Assembly (NCBI GenBank): GCA_905234125.1
Contig: CAJOGQ010000055.1
Span: 1-32,542, forward strand
Origin: an uncultured Bacteroidaceae bacterium
GTDB lineage: Bacteria > Bacteroidota > Bacteroidia > Bacteroidales > Bacteroidaceae
Length of the DNA: 32,542 nt
Direction: 5' to 3'
Under the pieces are notes generated by a model. That model worked only from the letters and a program-made list of their open reading frames with translations, did no database searches and had not been told where the DNA came from. The position numbers were made by a program, and so were the translations under genes. How positions within the stretch are numbered: the stretch's first letter is position 1; the number at the start of each line of letters is the position of its first letter. This document shows, piece after piece, positions 8,456 through 17,833 of the stretch.

Positions 8456-8980
8456 ATGAAGAGAGTTAGATGTCCTAAGTGTGACAGTTACATTGTTTTC
8501 GATGAGACAAAATACACCGACGGACAATCATTGATTTTCGTGTGCGAGCATTGCAAGAAAGAGTTCGGCATTCGTATAGGAAAGTCGAAACTTGCCAATC
8601 GGCACGAAGAAAAAACTCTTGATGAACAAGCATACAATCAGGATTTTGGAAGCATTGTGGTGGTGGAGAACCGCTTTGCATACAAGCAAGTGATTCCTTT
8701 GGATTTGGGAGAGAATGAATTTGGCAGATACGTTCGAGGCACTAACATCAACAAACCGATTGAGACGCGTGACCCGAGTATTGACACGTTCCATTGCGTC
8801 ATTACTGTCAGAAAAAACAAGCAGGGGAAGTTGCAATACATTCTACGTGATGCACCAAGCGATACTGGTACTTTCTACATGAACGACATTCTGCGCGACG
8901 TGGATCGTGTCAATCTGGAGGATGGAGCCATCATCACCATCGGCGCAACGACGCTGATATTGCGTGCTGCAACCAACTAA
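8456..8980 (+). CDS. Zinc-ribbon plus FHA domain protein
   Basis: MKRVRCPKCDSYIVFDE...FVCEHCKKEFGIRIG (two CxxC pairs) followed by FHA-like FGRYVRGTNINKPIETRDPSIDTFHCVITV...LEDGAIITIGATTLIL; AGGAGG before ATG 8456. Confidence 0.85.
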   Translation: MKRVRCPKCDSYIVFDETKYTDGQSLIFVCEHCKKEFGIRIGKSKLANRHEEKTLDEQAYNQDFGSIVVVENRFAYKQVIPLDLGENEFGRYVRGTNINKPIETRDPSIDTFHCVITVRKNKQGKLQYILRDAPSDTGTFYMNDILRDVDRVNLEDGAIITIGATTLILRAATN

Positions 8981-9017
8981 ACAGAGACAGATACGATATA
9001 TAATAAAGGTAACAACA

Positions 9018-9947
9018 ATGACGACATTAAAAGGAGACCTAATTACCGAAAAAGACGCACTTGGCGTTTTCTTCTCTTCCTACGAAGGGAAATACGTCAT
9101 CATGGACAACATCGATGAGAAGAACGTCCCTATCATACAGGCCAGAGAAGAGATTTACAACGCAGACTACATGTATGTGACCGTGGTGCTTAGGGGTACG
9201 CTTCATATCATTGTTGGAGGTACAGAACTGGACGTGAAAGCCAACGAGTATCTGGCCGTCATGCCCTGCATGAGCGTGGAAGTGAAAGAGTCCAAATGTA
9301 TCTTTTTCTCTTTCTTGACACTCAGTCATCTCATGGGCGACATCTATACGCGTACATGTGTGAACAAGAAGTTACACTTTAACGCGTTCAAATTCCGCCA
9401 CATGCACTTCACCCCTGAACAAATTTCCGTACTGTTAGATTGTTACCAACGCGTCAAGCGGGAGCACCTACGTGAAGATTATCCTATGAAAGAGATTGCG
9501 CTTCGAGCTTATCAGAGTGCCTACATCGCCAAATTCTTCTCCTTCGTCAATAATGAGAACATTATCAGTTACACCACGCAGCGCAATAAACGTCAATATG
9601 AACTGTTCAATTCTTTCATTTTTTTGCTGAATGAGAAGTACAAACAAGAACGTTCCGTGTTTTATTATGCTCAAGAACTCAAGATCACGCCAAAATATCT
9701 CTCGAACGTCGTTCAAGGATTCACAAAACTGACAGCGTCACAGGTCATCGACCAATATGTTGCTTATTCCATCAAGCAACATCTTTACAAGAACGATCAA
9801 AGCATCAAGGCCATCAGCGAGATCTTCAACTTCCCCAGCCAAAGTTTCTTTGGGCGATACTTCAAACGCATTACTGGTGTTTCACCTCATCAGTACATCA
9901 AACAGCATAATATCAAATCTATTAACTTCGCAACAGATAAAAGATAG
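9018..9947 (+). CDS. AraC-family transcriptional regulator (first of a tandem pair)
   Basis: C-terminal AraC HTH: YAQELKITPKYLSNVVQGFTKLTASQVIDQYV...SISEIFNFPSQSFFGRYFKRITGVSPHQYI-type architecture. Confidence 0.88.
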   Translation: MTTLKGDLITEKDALGVFFSSYEGKYVIMDNIDEKNVPIIQAREEIYNADYMYVTVVLRGTLHIIVGGTELDVKANEYLAVMPCMSVEVKESKCIFFSFLTLSHLMGDIYTRTCVNKKLHFNAFKFRHMHFTPEQISVLLDCYQRVKREHLREDYPMKEIALRAYQSAYIAKFFSFVNNENIISYTTQRNKRQYELFNSFIFLLNEKYKQERSVFYYAQELKITPKYLSNVVQGFTKLTASQVIDQYVAYSIKQHLYKNDQSIKAISEIFNFPSQSFFGRYFKRITGVSPHQYIKQHNIKSINFATDKR

Positions 9948-9958
9948 AGGACTAAGCC

Positions 9959-10900
9959 ATGCCTTACGATACACCTCAACCCACCATCCACAACACGCGA
10001 TATGTGGAATATACTGATGTTTTTGCCGACAAGAACATCATTCCCTCTGCAGCTGTACGAGAGAACCTTCTACTGTTCGACACTTTCGATGGTAAAAATC
10101 CGCTCCTGCAGATATTTCCCAACAAGGAAAAGCACAAGATGTATCAGAAACTATACATCTATATTATACGTGGAGAAGCTGTCATCGAGATCAATGGAAA
10201 GCCCAACACCCTGAACGAAAACATGTTCATCTCCATCATGCCGGAGAACACCACCAGCCTAACTTCAGCTTCGCATGATCTAAGATACCTCATGATGGTT
10301 GTCTATCCGCGTCTTTCCAACCAGATATACAACGAGATAGGTGTCACCTATACAAACACGAAACTCACCCTCAAACATTTCATTTCTCAGCTGACCCCAG
10401 AACAGGCACAACGCGTGTGCACTCTCTACAATGACATCAAATCAGACCTGCTTGCTCCTGCCTATGAGGAGAGGGAAGCCTATATTCATAGCCTTTTGCA
10501 GGCCTTTGTCGTTGAGAACATCAACATCCACAAATACAATCCAATGCCCCTGCAGGGTGACAGCAATTCACGTCAATACGATGTCTATTGCCGTTTCCTC
10601 ACCCTGCTCAACAAACATATCAGCGAACGTCGCACCGTCAGCTACTATGCTAAGACGCTTGGCATCTCCAGCAAATATCTATCGTATGTCTGCACCTGTT
10701 ACAGTCAGAAAAACGCTTCGACATGGATAGATGAAGCCGTCATTCAGAAAGCAAAGGCGCTGATCGTGGTACACAACTATACATTCTCTGAGACAAGCAT
10801 TGCACTCAATTTTCGAACCGTCAGCTGTTTCACCCGATATTTCAAGCGTGTCACAGGCATGACACCCAAGCATTTCCTCAAAAAGCATCAAAAGCAGTAA
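9959..10900 (+). CDS. AraC-family transcriptional regulator (second of a tandem pair)
   Basis: YAKTLGISSKYLSYVCTCYSQKNASTWIDE...ETSIALNFRTVSCFTRYFKRVTGMTPKHFLKK. Confidence 0.88.
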   Translation: MPYDTPQPTIHNTRYVEYTDVFADKNIIPSAAVRENLLLFDTFDGKNPLLQIFPNKEKHKMYQKLYIYIIRGEAVIEINGKPNTLNENMFISIMPENTTSLTSASHDLRYLMMVVYPRLSNQIYNEIGVTYTNTKLTLKHFISQLTPEQAQRVCTLYNDIKSDLLAPAYEEREAYIHSLLQAFVVENINIHKYNPMPLQGDSNSRQYDVYCRFLTLLNKHISERRTVSYYAKTLGISSKYLSYVCTCYSQKNASTWIDEAVIQKAKALIVVHNYTFSETSIALNFRTVSCFTRYFKRVTGMTPKHFLKKHQKQ

Positions 10901-10931
10901 ATTCAAATTCAACAGATAAAAAGATTGTTTT

Positions 10932-12347
10932 ATGCGACTAATTCCTCTCTACACGTGGAACAAAGGTCTCCACAACATGAAGCTCTCCCAGATGAACTTC
11001 ATGAAACAACCTTGGGCAGGAGGAGTAACCCTATTGGTTTGCGTCATCGTTGCGATGTTGCTTGCCAACTTACCAGCCACTGCCCATTTCTATCATGAGC
11101 TTTTGGAGACGAACCTCTCCATGACCATCAGCAACGAGAACTTCTCCATCAGTTTCCCACAAAACATGACTGTGGAAAAATTCATCAACGACATCCTGAT
11201 GGTCGTGTTCTTCTTCACCGTAGGACTTGAAATCAAACGAGAAGTCGTCTGTGGTGAATTATCCAGCGTGAAGAAGGCTCTCTTGCCTGTCATCGCCGCT
11301 GCTGGCGGTATGGCTGTCCCAGCCCTCTTCTACACGTTCTTCAACATCGGAACTACCACTGCTGGCGGATGGGGAATCCCTACTGCCACCGACATCGCCT
11401 TTGCTGTGGGCATCATGTCTATCCTCGGCAACAAAGTACCCATCTCATTGAAGGTTTTCCTAACGGCACTTGCCATAGCGGATGACCTTGGAGCCATCCT
11501 TGTCGTGGCATTTTTCTACGGAGGAGACATCAACCTTCCACTGCTCTTTGTGGCCATCTTGTTACTGGCAGGAATCTTCCTCATGAACAAGTTAGGTGAA
11601 AAGCGCATGATGTTCTACCTCATACCAGCCATCGTCGTCTGGTTCCTTTTCTACTATTCCGGCATTCACTCCACGATGTCTGGTGTGGTAATGGCCTTCA
11701 TGATTCCTATGGACGCACGTTTCAGCAGATCATATCTCGATCGAAGCAACAAGAAATATCTCAGGCGCATCGAACGATACGACCACGACGAGTTTGAACA
11801 AGGAATCCCCTTCCCCAATGGGCCACAGCGTCATTGCCTGCGCCGCATGAGCTACATCACCAACAACTCTATTGGCATGTCTTATCGTTTAGAGCATGCT
11901 CTCGACAGATGGGTTAATTTCCTCATCATGCCCATCTTCGCCCTCGCCAATGCAGGTGTGGTCATTCCCGATATTAGCTTCTTCAACATCTTCCAGACCC
12001 TTCCTCTCGAAGGTGTCGGCTTCGTTGGAATGGGTATCTTCTTCGGACTCCTGCTCGGAAAACCCATCGGCATCACGATAGCCTCGTTCATTGCCATCAA
12101 GTGCAAGGTTGGTGCAATGCCTGAAGGTGCTTCATGGAAGATGCTCTTCGCTGTAGCCTGCTTAGGTGGTATCGGCTTCACGATGGCCATATTTGTTGAC
12201 ACCCTCTCCTTTGGTGAACTCGACCCCACCACCACCGACATGCTCCGTTCCTCTGGTAAGATAGCCGTTCTGCTCGGTTCACTCTGTGCTGGCATCCTTG
12301 GCGCTGTGCTTATTAGCATCTTTGCGAAGATGGAGAAAAACAGATGA
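10932..12347 (+). CDS. nhaA: Na+/H+ antiporter NhaA
   Basis: FFFTVGLEIKREVVCGEL, GWGIPTATDIAFAVGIMSILG, ALAIADDLGAILVVAFFY (DD pair), FALANAGV. The true start may be 10977. Confidence 0.95.
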   Translation: MRLIPLYTWNKGLHNMKLSQMNFMKQPWAGGVTLLVCVIVAMLLANLPATAHFYHELLETNLSMTISNENFSISFPQNMTVEKFINDILMVVFFFTVGLEIKREVVCGELSSVKKALLPVIAAAGGMAVPALFYTFFNIGTTTAGGWGIPTATDIAFAVGIMSILGNKVPISLKVFLTALAIADDLGAILVVAFFYGGDINLPLLFVAILLLAGIFLMNKLGEKRMMFYLIPAIVVWFLFYYSGIHSTMSGVVMAFMIPMDARFSRSYLDRSNKKYLRRIERYDHDEFEQGIPFPNGPQRHCLRRMSYITNNSIGMSYRLEHALDRWVNFLIMPIFALANAGVVIPDISFFNIFQTLPLEGVGFVGMGIFFGLLLGKPIGITIASFIAIKCKVGAMPEGASWKMLFAVACLGGIGFTMAIFVDTLSFGELDPTTTDMLRSSGKIAVLLGSLCAGILGAVLISIFAKMEKNR

Positions 12348-12403
12348 GAAGATAGTGATAGAGAGACTATAGGACAAAACTTGGTAAAACAGAATAAAAA
12401 CAG

Positions 12404-12443
12404 AAACGGTGGCCTTCTCTTGCAAGAACGCCACCGTTTTTTA
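12404..12443. terminator. Bidirectional terminator between convergent nhaA and the LruC gene
   Basis: AAACGGTGGC...GCCACCGTTT hairpin with TTTTTT on the plus side. Confidence 0.8.
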
Positions 12444-12459
12444 TCTTGTCTAATACCTT

Positions 12460-14985
12460 TTATTCCTCAATGGTAAAAGCAGAATGCTTATAAGTGCATT
12501 TCTCCACTTCTGGATTATCATACCAATCCTTATTCGACTCTCTATCTGCAACCCATTTCAGAAATGCCGGATATGCATCTTTGATACAAATGCCTTCCAA
12601 CGGATAATCAAAATCCTTTGGTATCATAACTGCATGGGGATCTTCACCCATCACGGAAAGACGAATTTCTTTACCTGTCGTTGCATTATATATGTAGAGA
12701 ACCTTATCAAGATCATAGAAACTAAAAGAAGGATCAACTGTGAATGTTTCCTTAATAGGATCCACGTGGGACGAACCGGCATTCACTATTCCTGTCGTGC
12801 TATAAAGCGAGTGAAGTTCTGTTTCCTCATTCAGTTTCTCGCCATGAAGGTTGCGCAGGTACACTTTATCCGTACCACCACACGCCTCTACACTATAAGT
12901 AACATGGGTATAGTCTGTACGTACAGCCTTTATGACAACATCATTCATGTCATAGTCTCCGTCTTCACGGTCTTCGAAACAGAATGTATATACTTGATTA
13001 AGTAAATCAGGTATATCGCCAAATGACTCAACACCACCTCCCAACTCTACGATGACATCGCTGTACTGCGTATCGGCACCTTCCTCAAAGCAGAGGTACA
13101 TCTTTCCGTTGGCGGTAAACATAGCAATACGGGGATCGTCCTCTTCCATGCCATAATAAGTGAGGGCACTTTTGAACTGGCCGAAGGAGTTGATTTCCTT
13201 GTTGAGTTCTCCGTAGCCGTACAGGCATCCAAACTTATCATTCGTCAGAGTCCAATTAGCATCAGTTTGACCATTGTCCTTTCTGATGAGGAAACCGATA
13301 CGATAACCGGTAGGAATGATAGCCGAAGCTTTTTCGCTCTTGGCAGGATGGATATTGGGGAAGTATTGGACAGGCAATTCACAATCGGTAATGGCTGTAG
13401 CCGATGAACCTGTATATTCCTCAAATGACCAGAGTCTGGTCTCACCTTTATTCTTTCCGCCATTTCCAATCCAAACTCCAGAAACAGACTTCAAACAATT
13501 GCCCATGCCATTTTCAAAAATGTAGATATTTGTTCTACTGTCAGTCTGTTTAGCGTTGGGGTCGCAAATACGGAAGCAGAACTTATCCAGATTCTTACTG
13601 TCGAAGTCTTTAAGTACGACCCCATTTTTTTCTTTTCCTACGTAACACAGGAACTGCTTGGCATATACATTATACAGCATCACCTTCACATTGTTAGGGT
13701 CGCTGCTGTTTGTAAACACCTGCCATAGCTGCTTCTCCACATCCTCGGTATATGCATCTTTCAGGTTTTCAGATGGGTCAGCGTATGTAAAATAATTGTT
13801 CTTACCTTCTGACGCATTATGGATGCGATAAAACTTGGCATCGGTCTTGTAGCCAAGATAACTCAACGTCTGGGGATACGATTCAAAGTCTGAAGGGTCA
13901 CCATAGTAGGGCAGTAGATACTCGTGAATTCTGAGGAAGTTTTCGTCTCTATTATTCTTAGCAATACCCGTCTTCTCGCTAAATGCCTCTCTTTCCAGTC
14001 CCAGGTCAACGGCTTTGTACTTCGGCAACGACTTGATATAATCAGCCTCAGAGATACCTGACGGAATGTTCTCTTGTTTATAATAATAATAATAGATGTC
14101 GCACATGTGTGCTTCTGTAGAAGCCATCTGCACGGGAATCAACGTGATGCCAGCCAGGCCGGTGCTCACCATATGGTTGTTGAAGAACTTCACGGCTTTG
14201 CCTTCACGAATAAGGGACAGGTTGTCTCTTTTTTTATTATGACCATTTTTGTCATCGCGATAGAGTGACGAATTAAAGATGTCCACCAAAGTGGCTTTAT
14301 CCTCATCTGAGAGAGTAGGCGCGTCCGAGTATATGGTGTTACTTTTTATGGTCCAGCCATTAGAACTGGTGGGACCCGATGGAAGCCACATACGCTCATT
14401 TTCCCAGTTTTTACCCTTCCAGTTGCTGAAAGTAGCGTCATCCGACAATGCACGTCTGGCATTAAATGACAGGAAAGAATCGCTGTATTTCAACTCGATC
14501 TCATCGATGTTAGGCATGTTTGCTGCTGCTCTAGTTTCGCCGACGGCACGGGTCGATGGACTGTTCGTGAAGGATACTTCCGAGTCGGTTGTATTGAAAC
14601 CCTTGATGTAGTACTCACCCTTGCTACTGACGCATGCTGCAATCAAACGCGTGTACGTCTTAGGAGCGTCATAGGTGAGCGTCACAGTCTGACCATTCGT
14701 CACTTCTGCTTCGGTCAACACATACGCATCGACATTGAAAAAAGGCGACTCAGTCAAAATTCGCACCTTGACAATATCTTCCATCTCAGCATCAGCTGTC
14801 ACCGTAACACTTCCACTATTTACTGTGCTCCAGTCATGTTCGGTGTCAACTTTCACACCTAACTTGAGAGCCGCATTGTATAATGCTTCCTCATCTACAG
14901 GCGTCGGCACTTCACCATAGTCAAAGTCCTGACAACTTGCAAGCATTAACATGCCCATTGACAATAAAAAACCTAACTTTTTCAT
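12460..14985 (-). CDS. LruC/DUF4842 domain-containing lipoprotein
   Basis: Lipoprotein signal MKKLGFLLSMGMLMLASCQDF; C-terminal EDREDGDYDMNDVVIKAVRTDYTHVTYSVEACGGTDKVYL is LruC-like. Confidence 0.85.
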   Translation of the reverse strand: MKKLGFLLSMGMLMLASCQDFDYGEVPTPVDEEALYNAALKLGVKVDTEHDWSTVNSGSVTVTADAEMEDIVKVRILTESPFFNVDAYVLTEAEVTNGQTVTLTYDAPKTYTRLIAACVSSKGEYYIKGFNTTDSEVSFTNSPSTRAVGETRAAANMPNIDEIELKYSDSFLSFNARRALSDDATFSNWKGKNWENERMWLPSGPTSSNGWTIKSNTIYSDAPTLSDEDKATLVDIFNSSLYRDDKNGHNKKRDNLSLIREGKAVKFFNNHMVSTGLAGITLIPVQMASTEAHMCDIYYYYYKQENIPSGISEADYIKSLPKYKAVDLGLEREAFSEKTGIAKNNRDENFLRIHEYLLPYYGDPSDFESYPQTLSYLGYKTDAKFYRIHNASEGKNNYFTYADPSENLKDAYTEDVEKQLWQVFTNSSDPNNVKVMLYNVYAKQFLCYVGKEKNGVVLKDFDSKNLDKFCFRICDPNAKQTDSRTNIYIFENGMGNCLKSVSGVWIGNGGKNKGETRLWSFEEYTGSSATAITDCELPVQYFPNIHPAKSEKASAIIPTGYRIGFLIRKDNGQTDANWTLTNDKFGCLYGYGELNKEINSFGQFKSALTYYGMEEDDPRIAMFTANGKMYLCFEEGADTQYSDVIVELGGGVESFGDIPDLLNQVYTFCFEDREDGDYDMNDVVIKAVRTDYTHVTYSVEACGGTDKVYLRNLHGEKLNEETELHSLYSTTGIVNAGSSHVDPIKETFTVDPSFSFYDLDKVLYIYNATTGKEIRLSVMGEDPHAVMIPKDFDYPLEGICIKDAYPAFLKWVADRESNKDWYDNPEVEKCTYKHSAFTIEE

Positions 14986-15039
14986 ATTCTTTTGTTGTTA
15001 ATATACACTTTTGTTTACTTTGTGCTTCAATTTGATTTG

Positions 15040-15047
15040 CAAATTTA
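15040..15047 (-). promoter_or_regulatory. -7 element TAAATTTG upstream of the LruC gene
   Basis: Minus strand TAAATTTGC, about 55 nt from the ATG. Confidence 0.4.
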
Positions 15048-15271
15048 CACATTATTATATTTATATAGAACACAAATAGGGAATATTTTGTATGATTTTA
15101 ACAAAAAATAACATTATTAAGAAAAACCATGTCCGTTTTTGTTTCCAACAGGTGTTTAACGAATGTCGATTATGTTTCCGATACATTTACATAACGATAT
15201 GAAAATATTAAAAGGCTTTTCCACAACACCCCTTCTTTTGCGGACCAAACCAATTTATGTTAGAATGGGAG

Positions 15272-15430
15272 CGAGCCGGTAGCTTAACGGGAGTCATCTA
15301 CCGACAAGAAGGGAACAAGCCGGTAGCTGGCGAGTTTTCAGCGACCGCCCCTCAAAAAAGTTCACCGCCCGTCGAGAATTTCGGCGGGCGATGAAAAGAA
15401 ATTCAGCAGGCGCTGAATTCCAAATTTCGA
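15272..15430. repeat. 22-bp-phased repeat region sharing AGCCGGTAGCT with the 1048-1229 array
   Basis: AGCCGGTAGCT at 15274 and 15318 (exactly 44 bp apart), inverted CTACCG at 15298, then GC-rich units at 15340-15430. Confidence 0.6.
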
Positions 15431-15454
15431 TGCCATCAGAAGATGAACTTTTAG

Positions 15455-15528
15455 AGCCTCTTGTCGGATTCGAACCAACGACCCCGAGATTACAAATCAC
15501 GTGCTCTGGCCAACTGAGCTAAAGAGGC
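15455..15528 (-). tRNA. tRNA-Thr (anticodon TGT)
   Basis: Minus strand GCCTCTTTAGCTCAGTTGGCCAGAGCACGTGATTTGTAATCTCGGGGTCGTTGGTTCGAATCCGACAAGAGGC; T-loop GGTTCGAATCC; loop TTTGTAA. Confidence 0.93.
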
Positions 15529-15532
15529 GGGT

Positions 15533-15615
15533 GGGTAAGCTGACTACATCGCGTACCCTTGCTGCGGTCAAGCCCTGGGGGGATTCCAAGGGAGCTGGCC
15601 GTATAGGACTTACCC
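15533..15615 (-). ncRNA. ffs: Signal recognition particle RNA (4.5S, small bacterial type)
   Basis: Minus strand GGGTAAG...CTTACCC terminal pairing; CAGGGCTTGACCGCAGCAAGGGTACGCGATGTAGTCAGC resembles the bacterial SRP domain IV strand and the 3' GATGTAGCTGGC region; preceded by a TACCTTTG promoter. Confidence 0.75.
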
Positions 15616-15633
15616 ATTTTTGTTTAGCGGGTG

Positions 15634-15641
15634 CAAAGGTA
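15634..15641 (-). promoter_or_regulatory. -7 element TACCTTTG for the SRP RNA / tRNA-Thr unit
   Basis: Minus strand GCTACCTTTGCACCCGC about 20 nt before the SRP RNA 5' end. Confidence 0.7.
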
Positions 15642-15780
15642 GCGCTTTTAGGCGAACTGACCAAACTTTTTAAGGTAAAAGTGAATGATGAGAGGTGAAA
15701 AATTTGTCACAGCTATAGAAAGTAAGGTGGCGAGTAGCAATTTTTTCACTTTTCACTCTTTCCCTTTCACTTTTTTTCCG

Positions 15781-15788
15781 TACCTTTG
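15781..15788 (+). promoter_or_regulatory. -7 element TACCTTTG for dedA
   Basis: TACCTTTGCACCCATT immediately precedes ATG 15797. Confidence 0.65.
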
Positions 15789-15796
15789 CACCCATT

Positions 15797-16429
15797 ATGG
15801 AAGAATTCATTCTCAATTTGACGAACGGAGCACTTGACAACCTGAACTATGGTTGGGTAATTCTGTTCATGACGATAGAAAGTTCATTTATTCCCTTCCC
15901 GTCGGAAGTCGTGATGATTCCTGCAGCATATATGGCAGCGGAGACTGGCGAAATGACCTACCCCATGATTATCCTTTGTGGCACATTGGGGGCTTTGGCT
16001 GGAGCTTTAATCAACTATGGACTTGCCTATTGGTTGGGACGTCCCATTGTGTATGCGTTTGCCAACAGTCGATTTGGTCACATGTGTCTGATTGATGCAG
16101 AGAAAGTGGAGAAGGCTGAGGCGTACTTTGACAAGCGTGGTGCCATCTCGACTCTGATTGGCCGTATGATTCCAGCCATCCGCCAGCTCATCAGCATTCC
16201 TGCTGGACTGGCCAAGATGAATCTGCTGTCGTTTTGCCTCTACACCGCTTTGGGTGCAGGACTTTGGAACAGCATACTTGTGGGCATTGGGGCAGCATTT
16301 CACAGCACCATGCCGAAGCAGGAGCTCATCGACATCATTGCGCACTATTCACACATCATTGGTGTGGCTGCCATCATCATTGTAGTGGCTATCATCGCGT
16401 ACCTTATATATAAAGGTTTAAAGAGGTGA
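15797..16429 (+). CDS. DedA family membrane protein
   Basis: FIPFPSEVVMIPAAYMAAETG, LGALAGALINYGLAYWLGRP, GRMIPAIRQLISIPAGLAKM motifs. Confidence 0.93.
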   Translation: MEEFILNLTNGALDNLNYGWVILFMTIESSFIPFPSEVVMIPAAYMAAETGEMTYPMIILCGTLGALAGALINYGLAYWLGRPIVYAFANSRFGHMCLIDAEKVEKAEAYFDKRGAISTLIGRMIPAIRQLISIPAGLAKMNLLSFCLYTALGAGLWNSILVGIGAAFHSTMPKQELIDIIAHYSHIIGVAAIIIVVAIIAYLIYKGLKR

Positions 16430-16441
16430 AAGGCCAATAGT

Positions 16442-16469
16442 GGTTATGGGTTACAGGTTATAGGTTACT
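16442..16469. repeat. Heptanucleotide array (4 units)
   Basis: GGTTATG GGTTACA GGTTATA GGTTACT. Confidence 0.75.
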
Positions 16470-16492
16470 GAATAAAGGTAAAAGTTTACGAT

Positions 16493-17827
16493 ATGTTTGA
16501 AAATCTTAGCGAGAGACTTGAACGGTCTTTCAAGATACTGAAGGGTGAAGGCAAAATCACCGAAATCAATGTAGCAGAGACGCTGAAGGATGTGCGCAAG
16601 GCACTTTTGGAGGCTGACGTGAACTACAAGGTGGCCAAGACTTTCACAGACACGGTGAAGGAGAAAGCGCTGGGTCAGAATGTGCTGACTGCTGTGAAGC
16701 CTGGACAGATGATGGTCAAGATTGTCCACGACGAACTGGCTGAACTGATGGGCGGTCAGGCTACAGAACTGAATCTGACGGGGCATCCGACGATCATTTT
16801 GATGGCAGGTTTGAATGGTGCTGGTAAGACGACGATGTCTGGCAAATTGGCTCTACGTCTGAAGACGCTGAACCACAAGAAGCCCCTTTTGGCTGCCTGC
16901 GACACGTTCCGCCCTGCGGCAATGGAGCAGTTGCGTGTATTAGCCGAACAGGTGGATGTTCCTTGCTATCTCGAAGAAGGAGCCACCGATCCCATCGCTG
17001 TGGCTCAGCATGCTATTCAAGAGGCCAAGTCGAAGGGCAACGATGTGGTGATTGTCGATACGGCTGGCCGCCAGTCGATTGATGAGGAGCTGATGGTGCA
17101 GATTGAGCAGATCAAGGCTGCCGTCAATCCCCATGAGACCCTTTTGGTTGTGGACGCAATGACGGGTCAGGACGCTGTCAACACAGCCAAGACCTTTAAT
17201 GAACGACTGGAGATTGACGGTGTTATCCTGACCAAGCTGGATGGTGACACTCGTGGTGGTGCAGCCTTGTCTATCCGCACGGTGGTGACGAAACCCATCA
17301 AGTTTGTCGGCACAGGCGAGAAGATGGAGGCACTCGATGTGTTCCACCCAGAACGTATGGCCGACCGCATCCTGGGTATGGGTGACATCGTTTCGTTTGT
17401 GGAACGCGCTCAGCAACAGTTTGACGAGGAAGAAGCCAAGCGCTTGGAGAAGAAGATAGCCAAGAACAAGTTCGACTACAACGACTTCATCGGCCAAATC
17501 AACCAAATCAAGAAGATGGGCAACGTCAAGGATTTGGTTTCGATGATTCCTGGCGTCGGAAAGATGATGAAAGATGTGGACATCGATGACAACGCCTTCA
17601 AGTCGGTGGAGGCCATGATTGGTTCGATGACCCCCTACGAACGTGAGCATCCTGAGTGCATCAACATGTCGCGCAAGATGCGCATCGCCAAGGGTTCGGG
17701 CATCTCCATCGACGAAGTGAACCGCATCACGAAGCAGTTTGAGCAAATGCGCAAGATGATGCGTCAGATGACCAATCCCAAGATGGCACAGGCAATGGCG
17801 CAGATGCAACGAATGAGAAAATTCTAA
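16493..17827 (+). CDS. ffh: Signal recognition particle protein Ffh
   Basis: GLNGAGKTTMSGKLA, DTAGRQSIDEELM, TKLDGDTRGGAALS, C-terminal Met-rich M domain. Confidence 0.97.
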   Translation: MFENLSERLERSFKILKGEGKITEINVAETLKDVRKALLEADVNYKVAKTFTDTVKEKALGQNVLTAVKPGQMMVKIVHDELAELMGGQATELNLTGHPTIILMAGLNGAGKTTMSGKLALRLKTLNHKKPLLAACDTFRPAAMEQLRVLAEQVDVPCYLEEGATDPIAVAQHAIQEAKSKGNDVVIVDTAGRQSIDEELMVQIEQIKAAVNPHETLLVVDAMTGQDAVNTAKTFNERLEIDGVILTKLDGDTRGGAALSIRTVVTKPIKFVGTGEKMEALDVFHPERMADRILGMGDIVSFVERAQQQFDEEEAKRLEKKIAKNKFDYNDFIGQINQIKKMGNVKDLVSMIPGVGKMMKDVDIDDNAFKSVEAMIGSMTPYEREHPECINMSRKMRIAKGSGISIDEVNRITKQFEQMRKMMRQMTNPKMAQAMAQMQRMRKF

Positions 17828-17833
17828 GAAAAT

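Noticed and set aside
14079-14095. TAA/ATA triplet microsatellite in the LruC gene as a phase-variation switch
   Set aside because: Unit length 3 only changes the number of Tyr codons and cannot shift the frame.
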